A DNA stretch of 60,000 nt from Lineus longissimus (Eukaryota > Nemertea > Pilidiophora > Heteronemertea > Lineidae): NCBI RefSeq assembly GCF_910592395.1, contig NC_088322.1, positions 10,909,431 through 10,969,430 on the forward strand, written 5' to 3'. Below the pieces are notes generated by a model. The model was not told the DNA's origin. It worked only from the letters and a program-made list of their open reading frames with translations, and did not search any database. Shown here piece after piece: positions 25,050 through 37,400 of this stretch. The position numbers and the translations under genes are program-made. How positions within the stretch are numbered: the stretch's first letter is position 1; each line of letters begins with the position of its first letter.

Positions 25050-26035
25050 ACAACCGCTGTTCATGAGCATGCCTTCAAATCGGAGATATGCAGTCTCTGT
25101 AGATCAAATATGAAGAAGAACATTGGAATTATTCTCCTCCTAATGTAATTTGTTATGACCTAAGTAGTAGTATTCCCAATGCCCATGTTACGCCTCCCGA
25201 TGGCCTAGTCTGTAATGAGTAAATGAAGTAAAGCGTGCTTCGTCGTTTTCTATGGTTTGCAGGCTACTTTAGTGAACACAGCGACAGTGCATGGTACGTG
25301 CATGAAATATAGATGCAAAGAAGTAAAATGCCATCACGTTTGTTTTCGGGACTACGTTTCATCCAAGTAAAACCTACAAGATTTCGAACGCGTTTTGCAT
25401 ACACCTGTTAGCTTGTTACAGTACCCGTTTGCGCTGTAAAAACCATGATGATTTAATATGAATGAGAGTTCTTTTTCTTTTCCTAGTCATGAGGATCTTG
25501 GCCTTATGTAAAATACCTAAGTACCGAATCGAAGCTGTACGTGATCCGTAGTCAATGTTGAGACCCGTCCTTTGCAATATATAGCCAAGAAGGAAATTGC
25601 CCTGCTTAATGTCTTTCCTTTTACCATGGAACATTTGGCCGCCACCCTGGAAATATATGGATTTGGCACGTGTTTCATTGTCAAATAGATAAGCCTATTA
25701 TCTAAAAGCTAAACACGTAGGTTCAGGTAAAAACTAACTGTCACTGATCAGAGCGCTGTTTTGTTATGTTTGTGTTGACTACTCTTTTTAGACTGTCCTG
25801 TCCAGGAGAAGTTAGACGCACGCAAGATTTCTCTTTCGGTCACTGCTTTGGTGTTTTCGTATTCTTGTTAAGACGTCATTGTATTTGCTTAGTTTTACCA
25901 CATATTTCAAGTCTGATTGGTTCGATGACATGAAAAGTCTTTTCTTCTGAATCTCCCTTCCCTTAAGACTCAACAGTACAAACGTACACTATCGATTCAT
26001 GACATGAAGGATACGTATTTGTAGTTAAATTCCAA
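25050..26035. other. No gene recognised
   Basis: Only short open frames without support. Nothing further is seen. Confidence 0.5.
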
Positions 26036-26039
26036 CAGA

Positions 26040-26336
26040 ATCTTGGAACACATATTGTAGGTTTAAAGCTGAAATGCATGCACAAAACCAGAGCGTCCCA
26101 TGCGGCAATAGTAAGATATTCAAACGATCGAAAGGTCCTTCTGAATACGGCCTGAAACATGATAGACCTCCAATGCTTCGATGCGCTTGATTTCACAAAC
26201 CAGCAAGCCACAGGACGATGGGGACAGTCTCGAAGAATTATGGAAGAGAATAAAATCAAAATCTTCTACAGGGATTCGAACCCGGGAACTCGGTCTCAGA
26301 ATACGAACGCTCTAACCGTCTGAGCTAGGGGGCTTT
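26040..26336 (-). mobile_element. tRNA-derived SINE-like element, copy A
   Basis: On the minus strand the tRNA-like head covers 26336-26262: an A-box region CCTAGCTCAGACGGTTAGAG, then a B box GGGTTCGAATCCC in a T-arm-like fold. The anticodon stem is poor. An AT-rich linker leads to a body shared with copy B (phrases TGTGAAATCAAGCGCATCG and TTTCAGGCCGTATTCAGAAG). Copies A and B lie head to head. A Pol III SINE is the simplest reading. Confidence 0.7.
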
Positions 26337-26625
26337 CTTGTATACTGCTGCTAGTAAATATATCTTATATGAATGGCGATTATGCTTTATTTTTGAGAGA
26401 TGAACCAGAGATTTTCTCAAGTACATGTTAATAGAAGAAGATACCAAGACAAAGGTGAACATTGCTAAGAGAAAACGTAGACTCCGCATACATAATCACG
26501 CACAGCAAAGAAAAAATGACTTTCTTCCTGCAGCTGCCCACTGGAAGCCGCTCAAAAATGTTGAACAAAGATTACACACAAATGCTTGCACATTCTATAA
26601 AGGCGTATAAAACGACAGGCACTTC

Positions 26626-26905
26626 AAGCAGCCCAGTGGCCTTGAGGATAAGAGTGTTGGCAAATAAAACCGGAGGTCTCGAGTTCGAGTCGCGATGAGA
26701 GGACCTTTATATTTTTTTTTCCTTCAGATTCTCTGCGAAGGTCCGCGTCGTCCCACGGCTTGCTGGATTGTGAAATCAAGCGCATCGAAGCATTGGTGTC
26801 TATCATGTTTCAGGCCGTATTCAGAAGGGCCTTTTAGTCGTTTGAATTTCTTACTATTGCCACATGGGGTGCTCTGGTTTTGTGCATGCAGTTCAGCTTT
26901 AACCT
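26626..26905 (+). mobile_element. tRNA-derived SINE-like element, copy B
   Basis: The head at about 26,630-26,697 has an A-box-like GTGGCCTTGAGGATAAGAG and a B box GAGTTCGAGTC, followed by a T-rich linker. The body at about 26,740-26,905 repeats the phrases of copy A in the opposite orientation (TGTGAAATCAAGCGCATCG, TTTCAGGCCGTATTCAGAAG). The two bodies are clearly similar over about 160 bases, while the heads differ more. An intramolecular hairpin between them is possible. Confidence 0.7.
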
Positions 26906-26909
26906 AAGT

Positions 26910-29900
26910 TAGCCTTGGCAGATGTTACGTCTGTTTACCGAGACACCATTGTTTCAACACTTACACTCAGTTCACAGTGCCAATTGTAAATTAGCCAAAG
27001 TCGTAAACAAAACAAAAAGTCGTACTGATGATTTAACCCTTGACTCGCAATAATTATGCGTTTTGTCAGTTCGACGCAGGTGTGGGATTTCTAGCCATTG
27101 TAAAGTTTCCACACGTAGACTATACCGTTGTTAAAACTGGTAGAAGCGATTTCGAATTATAGGAAATAAGGATGAATAAAATAAGAAGTCTGTGAAATGC
27201 AGGTTTTGGTATGTCAAAGAAAACCCAACTACAAGTATCTTAAACGATAATTTAAAAGCTAAATTCACTGTACAAACTACTTTGTAATCGACTTTTTGTT
27301 TAGTATCTTGTCACTGCACTTTCGTCTTTCGTATTCGTTCTTTGCCATTCCGTTTGCGTTTAATGCATTCATTGTATTCCGCAAATATTGTAAACAGTTT
27401 AATGTAAAATTCGCTATAGATAATGAAGTTTAATGAGGCTGCCATAATAGATTGATTGTCTTCGATGAAGTGTGACCTAACTTCTTTGTACGTCCGTGCA
27501 AATTTAAGCGTTTAGTCACCTCCTGTCAGTTGATATATCAAATGTGTATTTTCAATTAACAGCTGAGCGATTAGGTAGGCCTATTTCAAATGTGTAGGCG
27601 TGACACGTTCATTGTACAAAAGATGGAAGAAAATTAACCGTGCTAGTAATACGAATAATGTTGGCACCGCAGTTTAGAAACACGTCTTTAATTATTGTGT
27701 TAGACTCGCCAAAATACGAATCTTCTTTCAATTCATTTTTTTATTTCTTGCGAATTACTCTTTCTACCACGATGAGCATGAATAGTCAAGAATGTGTATA
27801 ATTAAGATCGAATATCGACTTTAAATGGGCTAGCAACACGTGAAAACCATCGCGATTAATGGTTTTGCCAGCGACGTGATGCGAGAAGATAAAAACGAAA
27901 ACTTGAGTAATGATATGGCGACAAATTATTCAGGAGTAGATAAGAACTGTGTCGATATTAAAAAAAGCTTAGCTTTGCATAATCAACTTTCAACCAAATA
28001 ATAGTTGCGGACTGTTATCGAACTACGCGAAGCAAATTGACTCGACCAAAAAAGATATGGTAAGGTAAAGTACAATTATAGCCGTCCAGCTCTTTTTGAC
28101 ATTGTAGATGAGACTCTGTCTTTACATGATTCAAACCAGAAAAGTCGCGTTTTGCCATCGGTCAGTAACCAGAAAATAAATTTCTAAATCAAAGCCAAAA
28201 ATAGATTATTCCCGCTACGTGCAGAGAGGAGAAAAGTAAAAACTCTCGCCACACACAGCTTCAATCAACTAACCAGTCAAATAGACATCGGCCAAAACCA
28301 TCACATTTAATCATTGATGGACGAATTAGATTCTCTGCGGAATAATTCATATCTTGGTTTCTATGGCATTATTTGTTAGTTTGTCTTGCGAACATAGTGC
28401 ACGCGTTTGAGTAAGCATGCTGTTTGAACTGCAATCAAATATGGCGTCAAAGCGTGTTGATTAAGTTTCCCTAATGGTTTTACGAGGCAGTGTTCTGTCA
28501 ACCACAAATTTTTGCGAGCGATTTAATTTTGTGGATTTCACGAATAACATTGCTTGGCAAATATGAAAATTGCGACGGAGAGATTATGGTATTGAGTTTT
28601 CTACTATTTCAAAATATTTTCTTGGGACAAAATATGTCATGCCAATTAGAATGCTGGCTTTTCAAAAGGTTGAATTGTTTAAAGTTCCAATTTCCAAGTA
28701 TTCAATTTGACTTTCGTCGCCTTACCATCCAAGGATGATGGTCACTGGGTGCCCTGCCATTCGTTATTTAGTGGTTCTTCTGTGACGTATCACTTTCTTT
28801 ATGTCTTTATGCGAGTAGACAAGGTTTGGGTAGATGTGTTCTGCATGTATGAGACAAAGCTAGTCATATAACATATTTTTTTCGGGGCAATTAAATTCTA
28901 ACTCAGTATCATATTCAATTTCGCATATATGTTTGTAGAAGATATTTGAAAGATTCTTGGTTAAAGATCTTAAACCAGAAACCTACAGAACTTGTGGGAA
29001 TTTGACCTAGTATCATTTTTCCACCATTTTTCCAAGTAATACGTTCTCATACTTGACGTAGCTCATCATTTAGGTTCAAATGTACGAGGTGCAGATGTTC
29101 GAAAAATCCTCTCTATGTATCAATTTGAAAGTGCTACTGTGGACGTACATAACAGTAATGCCTTTATTCGTGTCTACATTTCCCATCATTAAAATAAACG
29201 TGCATAGGATCAGCAGCAATAATGAGGTCGTAAGTCAGTTTAATGTTCTCGTCTAAAACGGACATATACGAGCGTTTTATAAAATTCTAATTGCCCATTT
29301 TTCAAGGTTCTAGCAGAGTCCAACTCTTCTTAAAGAGCCCACGCCAGCTGAGAGTCTAGGATGATACCTACAAATTATAAGATTTTAAAATAACGACGCA
29401 GTTACAGAGTTCTATTCGAAACTGGTGTCATCTATAAATTATCATGTACTATAAAATGTGTCAAACATCACCTGTCCGGTGACCTATAGATCTCAATTCA
29501 CAGGTGAATGCATCAATTAAACTGTTATCATTTATCGTTCGTGCGAATTTTGTAATAGGTTACAGTCTTCGTGACTTTACCAGGGGCCAAGTATGAAAAA
29601 TGTGGTTCGCGAATTGAAGGTATTCTCAAAAATAGTGAAAATATAATGTTTGCAAAAAAGGGATTTCCAGAAATAGCTGCATACATGTACCTGCCGTGTG
29701 GTTCTTTTCCTGTACAATATGATGTGCCGGCATTGACGACCTTCGACGGAAAAAATGAAATATATAGGATATTAACGAGAGTGTAAGGTACCAGTGATTG
29801 TTATGACAACACCTACTGATTACCTACGTCAAGACTGTTGATATTAAACCTCACTCGGTGATCGATGAAGTAGCGAGGGACTCTTAACGTACAGCGGCAA

Positions 29901-31000
29901 AGCTATAATGGGCCACGTTTTATGATCGCTCTGATGAGGCTTCCCGGTCGGTTTGTTCGCGGAAATTCATGGGGCTTGGGCTTGTCGGTGAAAACATCGC
30001 CGATTTTCTGCTTGGCTAGACATCATGCTGACCACCTCGCTGGAAAAGTAGTGATCGAGATGAATATCTTGTGAAGCAGTTTTATCAGCATAATCATGGT
30101 AGTATGTCACTGTTAATTATGTTCAGTGGTCATTGCTCTTTTTCAATAGATGAACCAGTTTTGCAGTAAAGTGAACGAAAACAACAATCAAGAAACAATC
30201 AAATGCAAACAAATCTGACCTACTTACTGATAGTTTTATAGTAACGTTTAACAATGCCTATCGATATCTCACCTCAAGGAGGCTAATATTAGCATTGTAC
30301 ATTGCAGGTGACATGCTACTCGATCACCAGGTTATGCAATTAGCTCGGTAAACAGACTAGGCTATGGGGTAATTGAAAAGCCACTTAAGGCTGTGAGACA
30401 CTGGTTAACAATGTCGCGGGTTGACTGTTCGTTGGGGCAACTACATGTTACATTAGCGTGATAGGTGAGGGATAAAACTGCTTGTGACAGGATTGGGGAG
30501 AGTTTCACTGATACGGGATAAGAAAGTTGTCTTGAGAGGACTAACGTAACTGAGCACATTTTTGATATGCTCTGCCTAGTTAATCATACCTTTGAATGTA
30601 CAGATAATTTCCATCGATGATAAGCACTGTAAATAGAATAGTGTGTTAAGACATGGATTGCATCAAAGGTAACCCACCAAGTCTGTCCCAGCTCTCATGT
30701 TCCATTTCTTTTGCTAATTTTTCGTGTCGATGAACAAGCAACATTTTTCTTTTTATGCCCATGTAAGATTCAATTTTTGCAGTCCAAAACTTTCTGTCAA
30801 TTTTGACAATTTTCAGATCTTGACTTTTTACTAATAGTACCGTCTACATGCTACATGTAATTAAAACGCTATCTTATATTATTTTTTGCAGGTGAGTCGA
30901 CGAGTTTTGCTGACGTTCGCTACAGGTATGGTAAGGTCATTTTATCAATCATGTTACAAGACATGCATGACAATACATGTCTGACATGTTCCCGTAGTTG
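26910..31000. other. Non-coding stretch with one short repeat fragment
   Basis: At about 28,950-29,010 is a fragment of the A/T-rich family (AGATTCTTGGTTAAAGATC). A coding-like open stretch at about 29,878-30,073 has balanced composition but no domain or splice support. No RNA gene is seen. Confidence 0.45.
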
Positions 31001-31004
31001 TTTG

Positions 31005-31425
31005 TCTCGAGCACATGTGAAATGAGGCTGGTGGAGTCCATGAGTTCGAATCTAAAATGGCAACATGTCGAGCTCAAGTGAGTGCTGTTGATTGAGCTCT
31101 GATCCATGATACCAGTTCTTGATTTTTAGGTGCTGTTGTATAAGCAATATAATAAGCAGTTCCTCGAAGACTCAGAGTGCCTCTGTGAAGACCAGTAATA
31201 GAAACAGTGACAGTAAAGCAAAAACGGTCTAATTTAATTTCGTGTGCATCTAGATTTATACAACCATTTCCTTGTGAGATTCTTAGTTAAGATCTGAACT
31301 ATAACCGTACGATACGCTTATAAAGCCGTACAAAAAATAATGTATATGCGACATGTATAGTATATCTATATGTCAACATGAATAATATCTCAGAATCTGA
31401 GAATCACATAAGAATCTACGTGTGA
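31005..31425 (+). mobile_element. SINE-like unit followed by TTAACTAAGAATCTT-family repeat
   Basis: A B-box-like GAGTTCGAATC (31042-31052) begins a unit running to about 31,215, with TAAGCAGTTCCTCG and CAGTGACAGTAAAG. From about 31,270 the A/T-rich family follows (GTGAGATTCTTAGTTAAGATC, later AATCTGAGAATCACATAAG). This is the third place where the two elements adjoin. Confidence 0.45.
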
Positions 31426-34400
31426 TTGTGATTTTAGACCTGGATTCCTATTCGATATCTTTTGGCTCGAAGACGTGTCGTAACAAGGAAGCAAGCATCG
31501 GGTTAACGTCACATCATTCTCTTCCGTCTGATCCGAAACGAACGGTCGCTTGTTCGGCAATATTATTGGCTTACAGTAGCATCCTGCTGATCAAGCGACT
31601 CAACATGCCTCTCCTTTGGGCACACAGATGATGCCAATTATGCCAACAAACAACACGTGAAAAATACTACAGGATGCACATGAAAGTGGGATTTTTAAGC
31701 AATGGTTGATCTACCGTTCCTTTTAGATTTCGGGTATCATCAATAATGCACGAATTAGAGAGAGGCTTTACTCTGGCAATTGCTTCCACGATGTGTTTCA
31801 GTCTTTGCAATGTGTGTTGTTTTCTAGAAATTGGCACAGTCATGTACTTTTAACGTGAAGCGTCAAACACGACACACGCTAACGTTAACAGGAAGCACCA
31901 TAGTTTCATTTCGTTTATTTCATTTGTAGAGTTAAAACGCAAAAGCCACAATATCCACTTGAAGGTTCGTTTGTTTAATATTTTAAATTTCTAATTAAAA
32001 TTGACGTCGCAATTTCCATCGCATTCGCGTGTCTGGTTTATGCACCACAGCCCCCTGTTATCTAAGACACACGTGAACTGTTAGCACTATAATTAACATG
32101 AGATTTGATTCGTTAACCTGAAGTGATGGGGAGGTTACAAAAGTTCTGTTGTGCTTCAACAGAAAATTCTGCCCAGTAGACAGAGGTGAGCTAGTGACTC
32201 GAGTATAGGGCCAACGAGGTATGACACTGATCTGAGACTAAGGGGAAAAACATAACATTATCAGAAAATAAACAAAGAACAAGATGAAAGGACATCGATA
32301 AGGGTCACGATTACAGGCTTCTAGCAATGTATCAATAGTCAGATGAAAGGGAGGCCTGGCATCATGTTCAGTCTGAGCTTTATAAAACACGGTAGAGGTA
32401 TGATTCTTGGCGCTAACGCGTTCACACGGATCCGATAGCAATTTTTGCAGAAATGTCATGTTATCAGAGTTGAAAGGAATAGGAGCCGACACGGCCTTTT
32501 CCTTACAGGAAGTGTCCGATTGTAACATGGGATAATGACGTAATTATAGCCCCATGCCGTATGTAGTCAACGTCTACACTTTTTCTGGTTTCTTTTCGTG
32601 CAAAAGAAAAGCGTGTATTCGATATAGACAACTTTATCTTCATCATTCAAAACGCGTGCATATTGGATGTAAAAATACTCAGGTTTAGCTATTTGATATA
32701 TGCATGCATTAGGTTTTGTCGGAAAAGTATACGATTGGGTCATTATGTGTCCGAAGTTCGAAATATCGCTCAATCTAAACTCGCCTTCATAGATTCTGAA
32801 CCAAATAACAACTTTGCGCAGACAATTGGCATTGATGGTTCAGAAAAAATGAAAACGCAGCCGTCTATGTTTACATGTCGGCTGCAGCACACGACCCGAA
32901 TGCGCATAGATAAGGGTGCCAAATGGTTCCACCGGGGGCACACTGGACCACCAGGTCATCAATCCTCGTTGATAATTCCCCCAAGATTTTATTTGTTTCC
33001 GCTAGATTATGGCGGTCTTCTACCATTGGCAGTTACTACACTTTGACATCCACCTTCGGCATGGTTAGTGTATAACTCTAATTAACGGATAGTCGGGTTT
33101 AATTGAGACAGACTCGAAGAACCTCAGGCGCGCAAGGCTCCTGTTTTATTTCGCTTCTCGTGTTTTTAAATATGCCCAGGTTTAGAAGCCGCATGTTCAG
33201 TGTTTCTGGGCTATGTAACTGGTGGCATACAACTTCCCTCAATTTGAAGAAAAAAAGAACAAAGTTATACCGTTCTGGTGGTGTAGGTGATAGTCAAGAG
33301 ACATGATTAGGGCACCCTTCGCCTCACAGTCATTTCTGCCTAAAGCCTTCTTCATGTATTATGAGCCTTCATCAGAAGTTGATGCCCTGACCATTTTCTG
33401 TCTGGGTCATGATGCCTGGCCTTCTGTGAACTGTAAATTATCTCCGGTTATAAGTCAGTTTTCGCAAATTCCCCGTAACACAAACGGAAATGCTGTCCCA
33501 TTGTTTGACATCATGATCAGGAGCTCGAACAGTGGGTAGGCGTTCGCGTTAGCGTTTCGGGGGCTTTGCGAAGACTCCCTAATCATGAAATACGCAAAGA
33601 TAGAAGTCTGATCTAAAATTGTCTTTCGTTTCGCCGTTCATCATCATGATGCCCCGGAGAGGGTGATCTGACACTAACCACATCAATACACACGTCCCCG
33701 TCTAGATTATGCATTAATGATTAATGCACGGAATACAAAACTGCCTGCCTTAGTGTGACATGTCTGTAGGGGACCCGCACTCAAAATGATCATCGTTGGT
33801 TCCCCGCAGCCCCATTTTTAATGATGAATCCACAATGAGGGTATCAATGTCTAGTATTCAGTTCCTCTACTGCGCACAGCAGCTGCTATATCTGGGGTCG
33901 GCATTATGAAACCTAGTCCTCCGAACTTCAATACGCATCGACTGACGTAAATAATTGAGACTTCCGCGAAGACTTGGTTTCATGTCCTCTTGCCGAGTCG
34001 TATATATTGGTGATCGAGGGATCTGCTGTGGTCGTGATGTTCATATATTAAGGCCATTTAAACATTATAAGTCAATTTCTGTGATCAATTTGTATGGTTT
34101 GCATAGCGATTCGATATACAGCTAACTAGCAGTGTGCCACGGGCACAAGTGTCCTTCAAAGTGGCCGATACAACATCCATGTAGAATCTACCAATAATAA
34201 ACATTCTATACTGTATACATGCAGGACTTTGTTATACAGTGATAAAGTATAGGCCTAACAGAATAAAATTTGAATATTTAACATACTCTGTTTTGAAATG
34301 TTACATTTACATGTACATGTACGTTGATTCGCCCTTGCCGATTTAGATCTATAGACCCCAATGAAAGCTGTGTCGTCGGGATCGATGTTATCAAGATTTG

Positions 34401-37400
34401 CTCAGATGACCCTTTGATCAGACAGTAGAATAAAGGGAATTTAGGCCTAGGTTCGAGCCGGCTTTGTTTGAAGACAATACACCATGCGTCAGTATGGACA
34501 ATGTATACTAAAGATAACACTCTTACTTCTACAGTGGTACAATACAATATAAACTAACTTTACACCACAATAATGCTTACTACACAATGGTTAACAATAA
34601 TAGGCAAACGAGTGTGACTGTATATACATACAACTAATGTTAATCCCTAGGTGACAGCTTACTACAACAGTGGCTTACTTAACCCAACTGCCAGGTCAGG
34701 GTCAAAATATGGTAATGTAAACGTTATTGAAAAAGTGCATGCCTGCTTGAAATAAAATGTCGAAAAAGCAGGTGTGTTGGAATGTATTTGATAATTATAG
34801 CCATCATTTGCCACCTGCTTGTGAATAACTGGTAGTTAGGGGATTTGCCAGAGATATAAGAAATTAACAGATTGGCTACCCAACGCAACCTTAATCATTT
34901 CACCATCTTGAAACTTTCAAACAAACTTTCGCACACACCTTGAATACATGAACAAGTCTTTTTGTTTCCCTCTTTCTTCCCGGTTGTTCTTGATTTCATC
35001 AGATCTTAAATCAAACGTTATTTTCATATGCATTTAATCAAGCTTTATTTAGGAATATGGTGTTACCGCGAGCGGACAAGTGGACTCACGCTCCTGGGAA
35101 ATTTACTAACATTAGCTGTTTTCCGGGATTGCACAAACAATTCTTCATGATAAGATAGTCGATCTCGTCAGTTTGCACAAACTGATTCCTACAACCTCGG
35201 ATTGATTTTTAAAGTGCACTTCGTCCAAGGCGATTGTTGCTGTACCTTCGGTCGTTGCATCAATTCAACGCGAGCAAAAGCTCAGCTGTGAGAAGCGTGT
35301 GCCCTTGAATGGAATGTCCAGAGAAGATGTTTGGACGACGTTTTATCAACTTAAATTGCCGATCGAACAGGTCACACATGTTAAATTTTCGGGTAATTAT
35401 TATTGTACTGTACTTTGATGAGCCTACCTTTATCAAAAAGCTTAACCTTCTCACCAGTAAGAAGTTATTTCGTCAAGAAAATGTAGATCGTAAATAAAGA
35501 CACCTAGCCGAATATGCCGAACTACATTCATGCACCAAGCAGGTAAAACTAATAACTCTGATATTTCCCGAAAACGATTTACTCTTTTCCCTTGCACCAG
35601 TACGCAAAAATGAAAAGCAACAACGCTTTGGGACAAGCATCGGATAATTACGACTATTGATTTCATGCTGTAGTTGCGCATTTATGTCAAAACTAATATT
35701 GTCATTTCGTGGAATGTTCACTGCATAACGAGGATGCATTGTATCGGTTTGTTTGCTGCAAACTACAAAACCGCTCTTTGTGCGGGCGGATTTTGTTGTG
35801 ATGAAATGCACTGAATAGCCTTTATGACATGTTATTGACAACTGTGATCAGTCCAACTAATATCGTTCAAAATAATAGGAAGTGTTTGTTTGAGGAAAGT
35901 CATTTTAGATATAGCGGAGCTTATTGTGACAGGGTAGTTTCTTTCTGTTTTGTAACTGTCCAGTCTGCATTGTGAATATTGTTTGGAAACCCCTTAAGTT
36001 GAGTAATAACGTTCATATTAATTGCTTTTTGAAAATGTTTGTCAACTCTTCTCCAATGACGCATTGTGATAGTGGTTTTTAACATGATCTCCTATTGTTT
36101 GAGGAATGCTCTGGTCGAAAACAGAAGTCGTCAGACCACAACATTTTTTGAGTTTATAAAGCATCTTATTCCATTTTGCCACTGTCATTTTGGGCTTTAT
36201 TACTTTAACGCCAAAAGGATTGCCTGCGGGAGTGATGTTACATAAAGAAGACGTATGTTGTTGCTTGTCACTGTCCCCTAGGCCACGTTTCTTTAACGTC
36301 TTATTTCTGAGTGCTAATTCAACTTGTATCACTGGACTGCGCTCCTTGAAAAAATACATGGAAGATCGAGTCACATTAGTTGTTCATGTGTTGTACAACA
36401 ACAACTTCGAATTCCACCTTTAAGGAACACAAAATACGTCGGATATTATTCGAAAATTAGCCAAGCAGTTGTTTCCTCGGCGAATATCGGGAATGCAACA
36501 CGAATCTTTTACGAATGGCAATGTAAAAGTTATCATAAAGTGTGCTTTATATGGTACAGCATCTGTGCTGTCTCAACCATTTTTCACTCATGCCCCAACC
36601 TAAAGATATGTACAAACGAAACCAAGAAGCGCACTCTTGCGCTACTCTTGGCCATTACTGGCAAGTTGGGAACTGGAAACTGGACGCTCAATCATATTGG
36701 AATCTTAACGGACTTTCTGTCGGGAAATGCGTATCTCCTCACCACCATACTTTTTTCAATCAAGCCCATTGGCCCTGGGCGCTATCGTGTCCGCTGCAAC
36801 ATCGACTTAATATGCATTAGTTGATCTTCCCGAGGTAACATAGCAGAAAGAAACCCTTACTGGTAATAAGACACTCCGCCATTTTCCCGTTCAGGGTCAA
36901 TATGGTTAAGCGCGTTAAAGGCTGATTTGATCGAACCTTAACTGGTGATGCGCGAATGCATTTTTTGTTCCAGCTTTGCAACTATTGGACTCATCTGGTA
37001 ACTTCAGCTAGGGTGCGCTTCTTCTGCGATGACGAAAAATCCGCCAACAGCCAGCGCCGATTAGTCACTTATAGATCAAGGAAAGGCAAGTTATGCAGGT
37101 TTTAAAGGACGATACACAGCAACTCTCTAAGGAAAACTTGGAAATACTGTTTCTTTCTTTATCGAATTATTGGAACCAACTCAGTGACTGATATCGTTCC
37201 TCTAATTAAATGTAAGCTAATTAAAAAAACTCCGGGAGGATGTCTCGAGAGAGACTGTCAATGCTAGTTATCTACAAATAACATGGTGGAATTAACGGCA
37301 TATGATATACTCGTCTTAATCCCTGAGTAAGTCTATTAAGTTATTTGAAGTTTTTTAAGGAATTTTTTGAATTGATAGATTGTTGCATTTTTTAACCTAT

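Noticed and set aside
26262-26336. Functional tRNA gene on the minus strand
   Set aside because: The D and T arms look tRNA-like, but the anticodon stem does not pair properly and a repeated body follows, so a tRNA-derived SINE is the better reading.
36324-36824. 166-codon plus-strand open frame
   Set aside because: No motif is seen, and overlapping frames on both strands are similarly open, which points to locally low stop density and not to coding.
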